From Halorubrum salinarum (GTDB lineage: Archaea > Halobacteriota > Halobacteria > Halobacteriales > Haloferacaceae): a DNA stretch of 64,000 nt. The first letter of the stretch is position 1; every line of letters begins with the position of its first letter. The notes under the pieces are model-generated. The model did not search any database. It was not told the origin of the DNA and was given only the letters and a program-made list of their open reading frames with translations. The position numbers were made by a program, and so were the translations under genes. The stretch spans positions 2,852,001 through 2,916,000 of the forward strand of contig NZ_CP053941.1 in the NCBI RefSeq assembly GCF_013267195.1, given 5' to 3'. Shown here piece after piece: positions 26,611 to 33,554 of the stretch.

Positions 26611-28143
26611 TCAGACCGCCGCGACCGCGTCCTCGACGAGCCCCTCGACCTCGGCGACCAGCGCGTCGACCTCGTCGCTCTCGGCGTACACCCGGACGTA
26701 CGGCTCCGTCCCGGAGGGGCGGACCAGCGTCCACGAGGCGTCGTCGAACTCCAGCCGGACCCCGTGGTCGGTGTCGACCGCGGCCTCGGGGAACGCCTCC
26801 GGCAGCGCCGTCTCCAGTCGGTCCATCACGTCGCCCTTCGCGTCGTCGGGACACGAGACGCTCACCTTCCGGTACGGGCGCTCCGTGATCGGCGCTCGGA
26901 GCGCGTCGAGCCCCTCGTCGGCGACGAGGCGGGCGATCACCGCCGCCGAGGTGACGCCGTCGATCCACCCCCCGAAGGCGACGTGGATGTGCTTCCACGG
27001 CTCGGCCGCGAAGACGACGCGCGTGTCGGCGCCGACCTCCCCGGCGGCGCCCGCTTCGCCCACCGCGCCCGCCTCGCCGAGGGCGCCGGCGTCCGTGGCC
27101 GACTCTCGCACGGCGGCGATCCCCTCGTGGAGCGCGCCGAGGCGCACGCGCTCGACCCGGCCGCCCGCCTCGCGGACGCGCTCGTCGATGCGGCCCGAGG
27201 CGTTCGGCGTCGTCACGACGACGGGGTCGGCCGCGTCGCTCGTGCGGGTGTACCGCTCCGCGAGAAGCGCGAGGACCGTGTCCTCGTGGACGACCTCGCC
27301 GTCCGCGTCGACGATCACGATCCGGTCGGCGTCCCCGTCGTGACCGATCCCGAAGGCGAACCCCTCCGTCTCTCCCGAGCCGTCGCCCTCACCGGACTCG
27401 CCGGCCGTCGGTCTGCCCGGGTTCTCGACGCCCTCGTTGGCGTCGGCGACGAACGCCCGCAGGTCGGCGAGCGTCTCCGGGGTCGGCTTGCTCCCGCGGC
27501 CGGGGAAATGGCCGTCGACGTTGCCGTTGAGCGTGACCACGTCGGCGCCCAGTTCGCGGAGGACGGCCGGCGTCGCGGGCGCGCTCATCCCGTTCCCGCA
27601 GTCGACCGCGACGCGGAGCCCGTCGAGGGGCGCGCCGAACCCCGCGGCGTACTCGCGCACGGCGTCGAGGTAGCCCCCGAGCGGGTCGGTCCGGATCGCC
27701 TCGGTCCAGTCGTCCCACGGGGCGACCGCCTCCTCGTCGGCGACCCGCGCCTCGACGGCGCGCTCCGCGTCGCGGTCGAACTCGACGCCGTCGCGGAAGA
27801 GCTTGATCCCGTTGTCGGTCGGCGGGTTGTGCGACGCCGTGAGCATCACGCCGTAGCGACCGCGCGAGGCGTACGCGAGCGCCGGCGTCGGCAGTCGCCC
27901 GGCGCGGCGCACGTCGACGCCGCCCGCCGACAGCCCGGCCTCCATCGCCGCGGCGAGCGCCGGGCCGGTCACCCGCCCGTCGCGGGCGAGCACGACCGTC
28001 GACTCGGGGGTCGACCCCGCGGGCGACTCCTCGGCTCGGCTGCGTATCTCGGCGGCCACGGCTCGCCCCACGGCGAGCGCGAGCGCCGGCGTGACACGGT
28101 CCTCGACGCCGCCGCGTATCCCGGCGGTTCCGAACAGGTCCAT
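26611..28143 (-). CDS. Phosphohexomutase (phosphoglucosamine/phosphomanno-mutase family)
   Basis: A 510-residue alpha-D-phosphohexomutase. It begins FGTAGIRG and has the phosphoserine loop TASHNP with S104, the Mg2+ loop DGDADR (D269, D271, D273), and the phosphate-binding RPSGTEPYVRV near the C-terminus. The family interconverts hexose 1- and 6-phosphates; the archaeal branch includes GlmM and bifunctional PMM/PGM, and sequence does not decide between them. It is longer than the usual 450 residues because of acidic Gly/Glu insertions at about 245-262 and an Ala/Gly/Glu repeat (GEAGAVGEAGAAGEVGA). An alternative ATG three codons upstream (28152) is possible. Monocistronic. Confidence 0.87.
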   Translation of the reverse strand: MDLFGTAGIRGGVEDRVTPALALAVGRAVAAEIRSRAEESPAGSTPESTVVLARDGRVTGPALAAAMEAGLSAGGVDVRRAGRLPTPALAYASRGRYGVMLTASHNPPTDNGIKLFRDGVEFDRDAERAVEARVADEEAVAPWDDWTEAIRTDPLGGYLDAVREYAAGFGAPLDGLRVAVDCGNGMSAPATPAVLRELGADVVTLNGNVDGHFPGRGSKPTPETLADLRAFVADANEGVENPGRPTAGESGEGDGSGETEGFAFGIGHDGDADRIVIVDADGEVVHEDTVLALLAERYTRTSDAADPVVVTTPNASGRIDERVREAGGRVERVRLGALHEGIAAVRESATDAGALGEAGAVGEAGAAGEVGADTRVVFAAEPWKHIHVAFGGWIDGVTSAAVIARLVADEGLDALRAPITERPYRKVSVSCPDDAKGDVMDRLETALPEAFPEAAVDTDHGVRLEFDDASWTLVRPSGTEPYVRVYAESDEVDALVAEVEGLVEDAVAAV

Positions 28144-28228
28144 GTCGACCATGTCGGCGCCCGGGAGTTAGTAGGCGTCGGTTGCGGCCGCGAGGTCGAC
28201 CCGCTGTGAGTCGACCCGCCGGCGGGCC

Positions 28229-28235
28229 GTTTAAC
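28229..28235 (+). promoter_or_regulatory. TATA-like element of the acylphosphatase gene
   Basis: GTTTAAC is centred 29 bp before the ATG at 28261, the same leaderless arrangement as at 20325 and 33555. Confidence 0.55.
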
Positions 28236-28260
28236 ACGACGGCGGGCGCACCACCGACCG

Positions 28261-28539
28261 ATGACCGACCGCGTTCGCGCGCACGTCTTCGTCTCGGGCA
28301 GGGTTCAGGGCGTCTACTACCGGGCGACCACCCGCGACACGGCCCGCGAGAAGGGCGTCGACGGCTGGGTCCGGAACCTGGAGGACGGCCGAGTCGAGGC
28401 CGTCTTCGAGGGGCCGGAGGGCGACGTCCGCGACATGGTCGCGTGGTGCGAGACGGGGAGCCGAGCCGCCGAGGTCGACGACGTGGACGCCGAGTACGGC
28501 GAGCCGGAGGGGATCGAGGGGTTCGAGGTCAGGTGGTGA
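28261..28539 (+). CDS. acyP: Acylphosphatase
   Basis: A 92-residue enzyme of standard length that hydrolyses acyl phosphates such as carbamoyl phosphate and 1,3-bisphosphoglycerate. The two catalytic residues are present: R21 in the GRVQGVYYR loop and N39 in GWVRNL. The C-terminal strand FEVRW closes the ferredoxin-like fold. It is convergent with the zinc-site protein at 28550 and has its own promoter. Confidence 0.92.
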   Translation: MTDRVRAHVFVSGRVQGVYYRATTRDTAREKGVDGWVRNLEDGRVEAVFEGPEGDVRDMVAWCETGSRAAEVDDVDAEYGEPEGIEGFEVRW

Positions 28540-28549
28540 CGCGGTCCGG

Positions 28550-29125
28550 TCAGTCGTCGTCCGCGGCCGCCGCGGCGCCGGCGGCGTCGGCGCCGGACCG
28601 CTCGCGCACGCCCAGTTCCTCCAGCGCGCGCAACACGACGACGGCCTCGACCACGTCGCGCTCCTCGGTGTAGGGGTCGTCGACCGCGTCGAGGGTCGCC
28701 TCGGCCTCGCGCGACAGGCGCGCCTCCAGTTCGGTCTGGTCCGTCTCCGCCTTCGTCGCCGACAGCAGCGCCTCGTGGTCCTCGCGGAGGTCGAGCGAGA
28801 CGTGCGCGGCGTTACACCGCGAGAGCGGGTGCGTGTCCATCTCGATCGCGAGGTCGCTCACGAGGTCCCAGTCGTCGGCGCAGAAGCGGAGCGTCACCGT
28901 GCCGACCACGTCGCGCCAGGCTATCGGCTCCCCGTTCTCCATGAGGCGGAGCGCCCGCGGCGGCACCGCGATCCGGGTGTGCGTGTCGTCCCGGCCGCAC
29001 AGGCAACAGGGGGTGTTCTTCAGTCCGGCGTACACGCCGATCCGTACGCGCCGCAGAAGGGTGTGCGTTTCGCCGTCCGGTACGCTCGGACGCCTCGATG
29101 ACTCGGCGTCTCGACTACGCCTCAC
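28550..29125 (-). CDS. Haloarchaeal protein with CCLCGRD zinc-like site, function unknown
   Basis: A 191-residue soluble protein I do not recognise by function. Early in the chain is TPCCLCGRDDTHTR, and later isolated cysteines (LRFCADDWD, LSRCNAAH) could complete a metal site. The second half is helical and acidic, ending in an Ala/Asp tail. The only plausible long start is GTG 29125, which overlaps the end of the HxlR regulator gene by 11 nt, suggesting coupled expression. A shorter start at a GTG just before YAGLKNTPCC would remove the first 30 residues. It may modulate the regulator or belong to its regulon (inference). Confidence 0.65.
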   Translation of the reverse strand: MRRSRDAESSRRPSVPDGETHTLLRRVRIGVYAGLKNTPCCLCGRDDTHTRIAVPPRALRLMENGEPIAWRDVVGTVTLRFCADDWDLVSDLAIEMDTHPLSRCNAAHVSLDLREDHEALLSATKAETDQTELEARLSREAEATLDAVDDPYTEERDVVEAVVVLRALEELGVRERSGADAAGAAAAADDD

Positions 29126-29531
29126 ACTCGGCGAGCCACTCGTGGGCCCACGAATCGATCTCCTCGAAGACGGGCGCGAGCGACTCGCCCTTGTCGGTCA
29201 GGCTGTAGTACGTCGCCACGGGCGAGTCCTCCTCTAACCGCCGGTCGACGAAGCCGGTCTCCTGGAGGTCGTCGAGCACGCGCGAGAGGGTCCGCGCGTT
29301 CGCGTCGGTCTCGCGCTTGAGTTCGTTGAACCGCGCCTCGCCGTTCAACAGTTCGTGGAGGACGACGAGCCGCCACTGCGATCCGATCTGCTCGATCGAG
29401 TCGATGACGGGGCACGGGGTCTCGGGCGCCGTCGCCTCGGTCGCCGCCGCCTCGGTCGCCGCGTCAGCGCTCGATTCCGTCGTCTCAGCCGTCTCAGCCG
29501 ACTCCGCCGCAGAGAGATCCTGTGATGACAT
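29115..29531 (-). CDS. HxlR/DUF24-family regulator with YodB-like cysteines
   Basis: A 138-residue winged-helix regulator. After an Ala/Glu/Thr-rich N-terminal tail of about 36 residues the domain starts CPVIDSIEQIGSQWRLVVLHEL and continues FNELKRETDANARTLSRVLDDL, the HxlR recognition region, then a YYSLTDKGESL wing. It has only two cysteines: C40 immediately before the first helix, and C136 at the extreme C-terminus. In Bacillus YodB and CatR the same first position is the thiol that senses quinones and electrophiles, with partner cysteines near the C-terminus (established knowledge). It is divergent from doxX; a catechol/quinone-responsive repressor is the best guess. Confidence 0.87.
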   Translation of the reverse strand: MSSQDLSAAESAETAETTESSADAATEAAATEATAPETPCPVIDSIEQIGSQWRLVVLHELLNGEARFNELKRETDANARTLSRVLDDLQETGFVDRRLEEDSPVATYYSLTDKGESLAPVFEEIDSWAHEWLAECEA

Positions 29532-29600
29532 CGGTGTTACCTACTAACCCAATTGTCCGGGAAGCGATAAATAGGTTACGTCCGTATAGCAGGTTACACG
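29532..29600. promoter_or_regulatory. Shared hxlR/doxX operator-promoter region with GTTAC repeats
   Basis: The 69-bp divergent gap holds GTTACCTA (29536-29543), TAGGTTAC (29572-29579) and CAGGTTAC (29590-29597), imperfect direct and inverted copies of one element. An AT-rich GATAAATA (29566-29573) sits between them, about 31 bp before doxX and 38 bp before hxlR, and could serve as TATA for either gene. Binding of the HxlR protein over these copies would cover both starts, allowing autoregulation. Confidence 0.55.
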
Positions 29601-30050
29601 ATGTTAGCTGAATTCGCGACGACACCGCTTCAGTTCGACGCCCCGTTCTCGGGCGAACTCTTCCTGCTCGGCCGGATCCTGTTCGGCGCGACGCTCGCAT
29701 TCATGGGACTCAACCACTTCATGGACCTCGAAACGATGGCCGGCTACGCCGAGTTCAAGGGCCTCCCGGCGCCGAAGTTCTCCGTCATCGCCTCCGGCGC
29801 CGTCCTCGTGCTCGGCGGCGTGGCCGTGGTCGCCGGCGCGTTCCCGGTCGTCGCGGCCGGCGCGCTCGCCTTCTTCCTCCTCGTCTCCGCCGTGACGATG
29901 CACGACTTCTGGTCGATGGACGACCCCGAGGAGAAGCAGAACGAGATGACGAGCTTCCTGAAGAACGTCTACGGCGCCGGCGCGGCGCTCGCGCTGCTCG
30001 CCGTCGGCGGCACCGCGTGGCCGTACGCGGTCGGCGTCGGCCTGTTCTGA
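29601..30050 (+). CDS. DoxX family membrane protein
   Basis: A 149-residue protein with four membrane helices and the DoxX pattern: LGRILFGATLAFMGLNHFMD, then GLPAPKFSVIASGAVLVLGG and HDFWSMDDPEEKQNE. In Bacillus the DoxX-like CatD is encoded with the dioxygenase CatE under YodB/CatR control and protects against catechol and quinones (established). Here doxX is divergent from an HxlR gene and followed 198 bp downstream by a VOC gene, so an equivalent role is likely. The enzymatic activity of DoxX proteins is poorly defined. Confidence 0.88.
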   Translation: MLAEFATTPLQFDAPFSGELFLLGRILFGATLAFMGLNHFMDLETMAGYAEFKGLPAPKFSVIASGAVLVLGGVAVVAGAFPVVAAGALAFFLLVSAVTMHDFWSMDDPEEKQNEMTSFLKNVYGAGAALALLAVGGTAWPYAVGVGLF

Positions 30051-30218
30051 GCCGCCGGCGGACCTGACTTCGACGACGCATCGACTCGCGACCACCGCGC
30101 ACACGATGTTACCACCGCACACGCGCAGCGCGGTCGACGAAAACACCTTTTCGAAACGCCGTCCGGCGACCAGTCGAGTCGCCGAGCCGGCCGGCGCCGC
30201 CGTCGCCAGTACGACTAA

Positions 30219-30245
30219 CTGTGCTCCCGACAACTGTTCGCACAG
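30219..30245 (+). promoter_or_regulatory. Inverted repeat just before the single-domain VOC gene
   Basis: CTGTGC (30219-30224) and GCACAG (30240-30245) form a perfect inverted repeat with a 15-bp spacer ending three bases before the ATG. It would overlap the expected transcription start of a leaderless message and is a candidate operator; no regulator is known for it. Confidence 0.35.
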
Positions 30246-30248
30246 ACC

Positions 30249-30731
30249 ATGACCGACGCGCCGCCGACGACGGGACTCCACCACGTCACGAACATCTGTA
30301 CCGACATCGAGGAGACCACCGCGTTCTACGAGGACGTCCTCGGGTGGCACACGGTGAAGCGGACCCAGAACTACGACGACCCCGGGACGCCGCACTACTA
30401 CTACTCGCCGACGCCCGAGGGGGAGCCGGGGACCAACGTCACCTACTTCGAGTACCCCGACTCGCAGGGGGCGCCCGGCCCGGGCGCGAGCCACCACTTC
30501 GCGTTCGGGGTCGAGGACGAGGAGGCGCTCCGCGAGTGGCAGGACCACCTCGAAGCGCACGGCGTCGAGGTCTCCGAGGTGAAAGACCGGACCTACTTCA
30601 AGAGCATCTACTTCACCGACCCCGACGGGCTCGTCTTCGAGCTGGCGACGCAGGGGCCGGGCTTCACCCGCGACGAGGACGACCCCGGCAGCGAGGTCAT
30701 CGACCCGTTCGAGAAGGGGTACGAGAACTGA
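30249..30731 (+). CDS. Single-domain VOC protein (MhqO/CatE-like dioxygenase family)
   Basis: A 160-residue VOC protein. The start TGLHHVTNICTDIEETTAFYEDVLGW and the end VKDRTYFKSIYFTDPDGLVFELATQGPGF closely resemble, respectively, the beginning of domain 1 and the end of domain 2 of the 325-residue MhqO-like protein at 43215. One histidine (H in LHHVT), HHFAFGV and the Glu in FELAT are the expected metal ligands. Ring-cleaving dioxygenase or glyoxalase-type activity on quinone/catechol compounds is inferred from family and from the neighbouring HxlR-DoxX pair. Confidence 0.85.
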   Translation: MTDAPPTTGLHHVTNICTDIEETTAFYEDVLGWHTVKRTQNYDDPGTPHYYYSPTPEGEPGTNVTYFEYPDSQGAPGPGASHHFAFGVEDEEALREWQDHLEAHGVEVSEVKDRTYFKSIYFTDPDGLVFELATQGPGFTRDEDDPGSEVIDPFEKGYEN

Positions 30732-30752
30732 GACGCCCGGTCGCCGCCCGGC

Positions 30753-31229
30753 TCACTCGCCTTCCACCAACGCCGCGAACCGGTCAAGCGCGCGCCGGCA
30801 GACGGGCACGTACGGCGCCGCGACCAGCGGGACCTCGATCACCGCCCGACACCGGTCCGGGTCCCCGGAGTACCGCTCGACCCGGTGGCCCGTGGCGGGT
30901 ATCCCGGCGACCTCCCAGTCCCACCGGAGACGCGTCGCTGACGACACCCTGAACGGAACCCACGCGCCCGCAACTCGAACCCGGCCGGTCGTCCCGGTCT
31001 CGACGTACCGGTCCGAACTCTCGACGCCGCTAACGGACGGGCTCCACTCGGGCCAGCGCCGCGTGTCGCGGAGCGCCGTCGCCGTGGCCACCGGCGGCGC
31101 GGCGACGTCGCGACCGACCGCGAGCGTCGCGCCCTCCCGGACCACCGACCCGCCGTCGCCGCGGTCAACGTTCCCGGACGCGTCGCGATTTCCGAACACG
31201 TCGATTCCTCCGCGGTCCGTCCCCCTCAT
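30753..31229 (-). CDS. SRPBCC (START-like) family protein
   Basis: A 158-residue protein with the polyketide-cyclase/START-like pattern: VGRDVAAPPVATATALRDTRRWPEWSPSVSGVE, then WDWEVAGIPATGHRVERY. The fold forms a hydrophobic ligand pocket; the ligand is unknown. The first 28 residues are Asp/Gly/Arg-rich and poorly conserved in style, so a GTG at 31145 is a possible alternative start. It ends 21 bp from the convergent VOC gene. Confidence 0.78.
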   Translation of the reverse strand: MRGTDRGGIDVFGNRDASGNVDRGDGGSVVREGATLAVGRDVAAPPVATATALRDTRRWPEWSPSVSGVESSDRYVETGTTGRVRVAGAWVPFRVSSATRLRWDWEVAGIPATGHRVERYSGDPDRCRAVIEVPLVAAPYVPVCRRALDRFAALVEGE

Positions 31230-31339
31230 CGCTGCGGCCGCCCGAAAGAATCGAAACGTTCGGTCGCTTCTACGCCGTTGAAACGACTATTTTCCGAGGT
31301 ACGTCCAGAGATCCGACCGCCGATCTCGCTCGAATATTA

Positions 31340-31355
31340 ATACCTAATATGGTAT
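31340..31355. promoter_or_regulatory. ATACC-N6-GGTAT palindrome in an AT-rich divergent gap
   Basis: A perfect 5-bp inverted repeat with a 6-bp TAATAT spacer lies in the most AT-rich block nearby (31334-31355), overlapping a second palindrome ATATTA-N5-TAATAT (31334-31350). It is 111 bp upstream of one start and 62 bp upstream of the other of two divergent genes. A dimeric regulator could bind here. Confidence 0.45.
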
Positions 31356-31382
31356 CAGGACTCATTATCTCTTTCCACGAAG

Positions 31383-31391
31383 GGTTAATAC
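31383..31391 (+). promoter_or_regulatory. TATA-like element of the small acidic protein gene
   Basis: GGTTAATAC is centred about 31 bp before the ATG at 31418, supporting transcription of this very short gene. Confidence 0.45.
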
Positions 31392-31417
31392 GGGGTTCCG
31401 GGCTATCGCAGGTCAAT

Positions 31418-31537
31418 ATGGCAAGCGATCGCGACACCATGAAAGACGTCTCGCACACAGCACCGAACGACACGTCCGCCGACGGCGTCTGGGAGCGAGG
31501 ACGAGGACCCGTCGAGGAAGAGGAAGAAGAGGAGTAA
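31418..31537 (+). CDS. Small acidic haloarchaeal protein (39 residues)
   Basis: A 39-residue protein beginning MASDRDTMKDVSHTAPND, with a central GVWERGRG motif and a run of seven glutamates at the C-terminus. I recognise the style of short conserved haloarchaeal proteins (KDVxHTxP ... WERG), but no function is known to me. Support comes from the TATA-like element upstream and from haloarchaeal amino-acid composition. A longer frame from ATG 31349 exists, but its first part is hydrophobic and lies across the promoter. Could be a spurious ORF. Confidence 0.55.
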   Translation: MASDRDTMKDVSHTAPNDTSADGVWERGRGPVEEEEEEE

Positions 31538-31739
31538 CGCCGACCGCCGTTTCTCGCCGGACGCACCGGCGTCGATCAGCTCTCGACCGAAGAGCCACGC
31601 GGCCGTCGCTTCCCCGTTTTCGTCGCCTTTGTCGCCACCCCGTATTCGACGCCACCGTCGCCTCCCCGCGTTCGCCGCACCGGTCGCGTCGGCCGGCTCC
31701 CGTCGACACCCTCTTTGACCTGCTGACTCCACACGAGGC

Positions 31740-32255
31740 ATGGTCGGAGCCGCACTCGGCGTGATCGGTGTCGCAGCGGTGATCGTGTTGCTGGGACTGA
31801 GCGCCTTCTTCTCCAGTTCCGAGACCGCCATCTTCTCGCTGCCGACCGAGTGGTTCGACCGGCAGGCGACCACGGGCGACCCGCGAGGGGCCGTCCTGAA
31901 GGAGCTTCACGACGACCCCCACCGGCTCCTCGTGACGCTCCTCGTCGGGAACAACGTCGTCAACATCGCCATTTCGAGCATCGTGACCGTCCTGGTCGCG
32001 AGCCACCTCTCGTCGGGGGCGACGGTAGTGGTGACGACGCTGTGTACGAGCTTCCTCGTCCTCGTCTTCGGCGAGATCGTCCCGAAGGCCTTCGGGCTCG
32101 GCAACGCGGAGTCGTGGTCGCTGCGCATCGCGTCGCCGGTCCGGCTCGTCGAGCGCGTCCTCTCGCCGCTCATCACGCTGTTCGACGGGATCACCCGCCG
32201 GATGAACGCGTACATCAGCGGCGACGCGAACATCGAGAAGCCGTACACGGACTGA
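31740..32255 (+). CDS. CNNM/DUF21-domain membrane protein without CBS domains
   Basis: A 171-residue protein matching only the membrane (CNNM/DUF21) part of HlyC/CorC-type transporters: LSAFFSSSETAIFSL, VGNNVVNIAISSIVT and FGEIVPKAFGLGNAE. Full family members continue with a CBS pair and a CorC_HlyC domain to about 430 residues. Here the chain stops after EKPYTD with an ordinary stop codon, and no remnant of CBS coding follows before the next gene. It is therefore a naturally short form or an old truncation. Mg2+/Na+ transport is the family role. Confidence 0.8.
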   Translation: MVGAALGVIGVAAVIVLLGLSAFFSSSETAIFSLPTEWFDRQATTGDPRGAVLKELHDDPHRLLVTLLVGNNVVNIAISSIVTVLVASHLSSGATVVVTTLCTSFLVLVFGEIVPKAFGLGNAESWSLRIASPVRLVERVLSPLITLFDGITRRMNAYISGDANIEKPYTD

Positions 32256-32333
32256 CGCGCCGACGGCCGACGTTCGGCGGTCGATCCCGGCGTCCCCGGG
32301 ATCTCCCGGAATCCCGACCGGTGCGACCCGAGG

Positions 32334-32340
32334 GGTTATC
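32334..32340 (+). promoter_or_regulatory. TATA-like element of the AstE/AspA-like gene
   Basis: GGTTATC is centred 27 bp before the ATG at 32364, fitting a leaderless transcript. Confidence 0.5.
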
Positions 32341-32363
32341 CGTCCCTCGCGTGACCGCGACGT

Positions 32364-33434
32364 ATGACCGATCCGCAGCCGGAACGGGAGCCGGAGCCGT
32401 TCCGGTACGACGCCGTCGTCGACCCGGGCGAGAAGCGACACGTCCGCTACGAGGTCGGCGAGACTTACCTCGGCGACCCGATCGAGATGCCGGTGACGAT
32501 CGTCAACGGCGAGGCCGGCGGGCCGGCGCTGTTCCTTTCCGCCGGGATCCACGGCGACGAGTTCAACGGCGTGAAGGTGGTCCAGGAGGTCGCCGACCGG
32601 TACGGCCCCGCCGACGTCCACGGGACGCTGGTCTGTCTCCACGTCTGTAACGTGCCCGCTTACGAGGCACAGCGGCGCGACACGCCGATCTACGACCAGG
32701 ACATGAACCGCTCGTTCCCGGGCAAGGAGCGGTCGAACACCACCGAGCGGATGGCCAACAGGATCTACCGGCGGTTCGTCGCGGAGTGCGACCTCGGGCT
32801 CGACTTCCACACCTCGACCCGCAACCGAACCACGATCTACCACGCCCGCGCCGACCTCGACGACCCCGGCGTCCGGCGGCTCGCCCGGGCGTTCGCGACG
32901 AACGTCGTGCTGTACGGGACCGGCGACGAGGGGTCGCTCCGATCGACGGCGACCGCGGACGGGATCCCGACGGTGACCGTCGAGATGGGGCGCGCCCACC
33001 GCTTCCAGCCGGTGCTCATCGAGAAGGCCTTAGAGGGCGTCGAGAGCGTCCTCGCGGAGTACGGGATGACGCCCGGCGAGCCGGTCCACTGGCCGGGGTG
33101 GCATCTGTCGACCGCCGCCGACAGCACGAAGCGCTGGCTCCGCGCCGACAGCGGCGGGCTCGTGGAGATGGAGTGGGGCCCGTACCCGCTCGTCTACGAG
33201 GGGGAGACGATCTGCACGATCACGAACCACTTCAAGACGGAGGAGCGCGCGGTGGAGGCGCCCTTCGACGGCCTGATCCTCGGATCGCTGGAGAACCCGG
33301 TCGCCGCCCCCGGCCACCCGCTCTGTCACATCGTCCGGCTCGACGCGGAGACGCGCCGGGAGATCGAACGCGAGATCGACCAGGGCGAGTTCGACGGCTA
33401 CCGCGCCCACGGCGACGCGTGGAGCGACGACTGA
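32364..33434 (+). CDS. Succinylglutamate desuccinylase/aspartoacylase family hydrolase
   Basis: A 356-residue zinc carboxypeptidase-like enzyme. Metal ligands are visible as H63 and E66 (SAGIHGDEFNG) and H149 (LGLDFHTST); DMNRSFPG at 113-120 is the family substrate loop and TVEMG holds the catalytic Glu region. The C-terminal 90 residues form the beta-rich lid (GWHLSTAADSTKRWLRADSGG). Family members deacylate N-acyl amino acids or modify other small amides; some haloarchaeal ones sit in osmolyte pathways. Context here gives no pathway. Confidence 0.86.
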   Translation: MTDPQPEREPEPFRYDAVVDPGEKRHVRYEVGETYLGDPIEMPVTIVNGEAGGPALFLSAGIHGDEFNGVKVVQEVADRYGPADVHGTLVCLHVCNVPAYEAQRRDTPIYDQDMNRSFPGKERSNTTERMANRIYRRFVAECDLGLDFHTSTRNRTTIYHARADLDDPGVRRLARAFATNVVLYGTGDEGSLRSTATADGIPTVTVEMGRAHRFQPVLIEKALEGVESVLAEYGMTPGEPVHWPGWHLSTAADSTKRWLRADSGGLVEMEWGPYPLVYEGETICTITNHFKTEERAVEAPFDGLILGSLENPVAAPGHPLCHIVRLDAETRREIEREIDQGEFDGYRAHGDAWSDD

Positions 33435-33524
33435 CAGGCGAGAAGAGGGGTCGTCGCAGACCCCACCGCGGCGCCGTCGCCTCCCTCCCGGACCGTTCTC
33501 GCGGTTGATACCCGCGGGCGTGGG

Positions 33525-33531
33525 TTTAACC
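33525..33531 (+). promoter_or_regulatory. TATA-like element of the ABC-2 exporter operon
   Basis: GTTTAAC is centred 27 bp before the ATG at 33555. It supports that ATG over a GTG two codons upstream and marks the start of the three-gene operon. Confidence 0.55.
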
Positions 33532-33554
33532 CGGCCGACGGCGGAGCCGTGCGC

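Noticed and set aside
26050-28209. A 719-residue plus-strand frame over the BMP lipoprotein and phosphohexomutase genes
   Set aside because: Antisense to two recognised genes; starts with Ser/Pro/Glu repeats that mirror the SDG linker; no domain.
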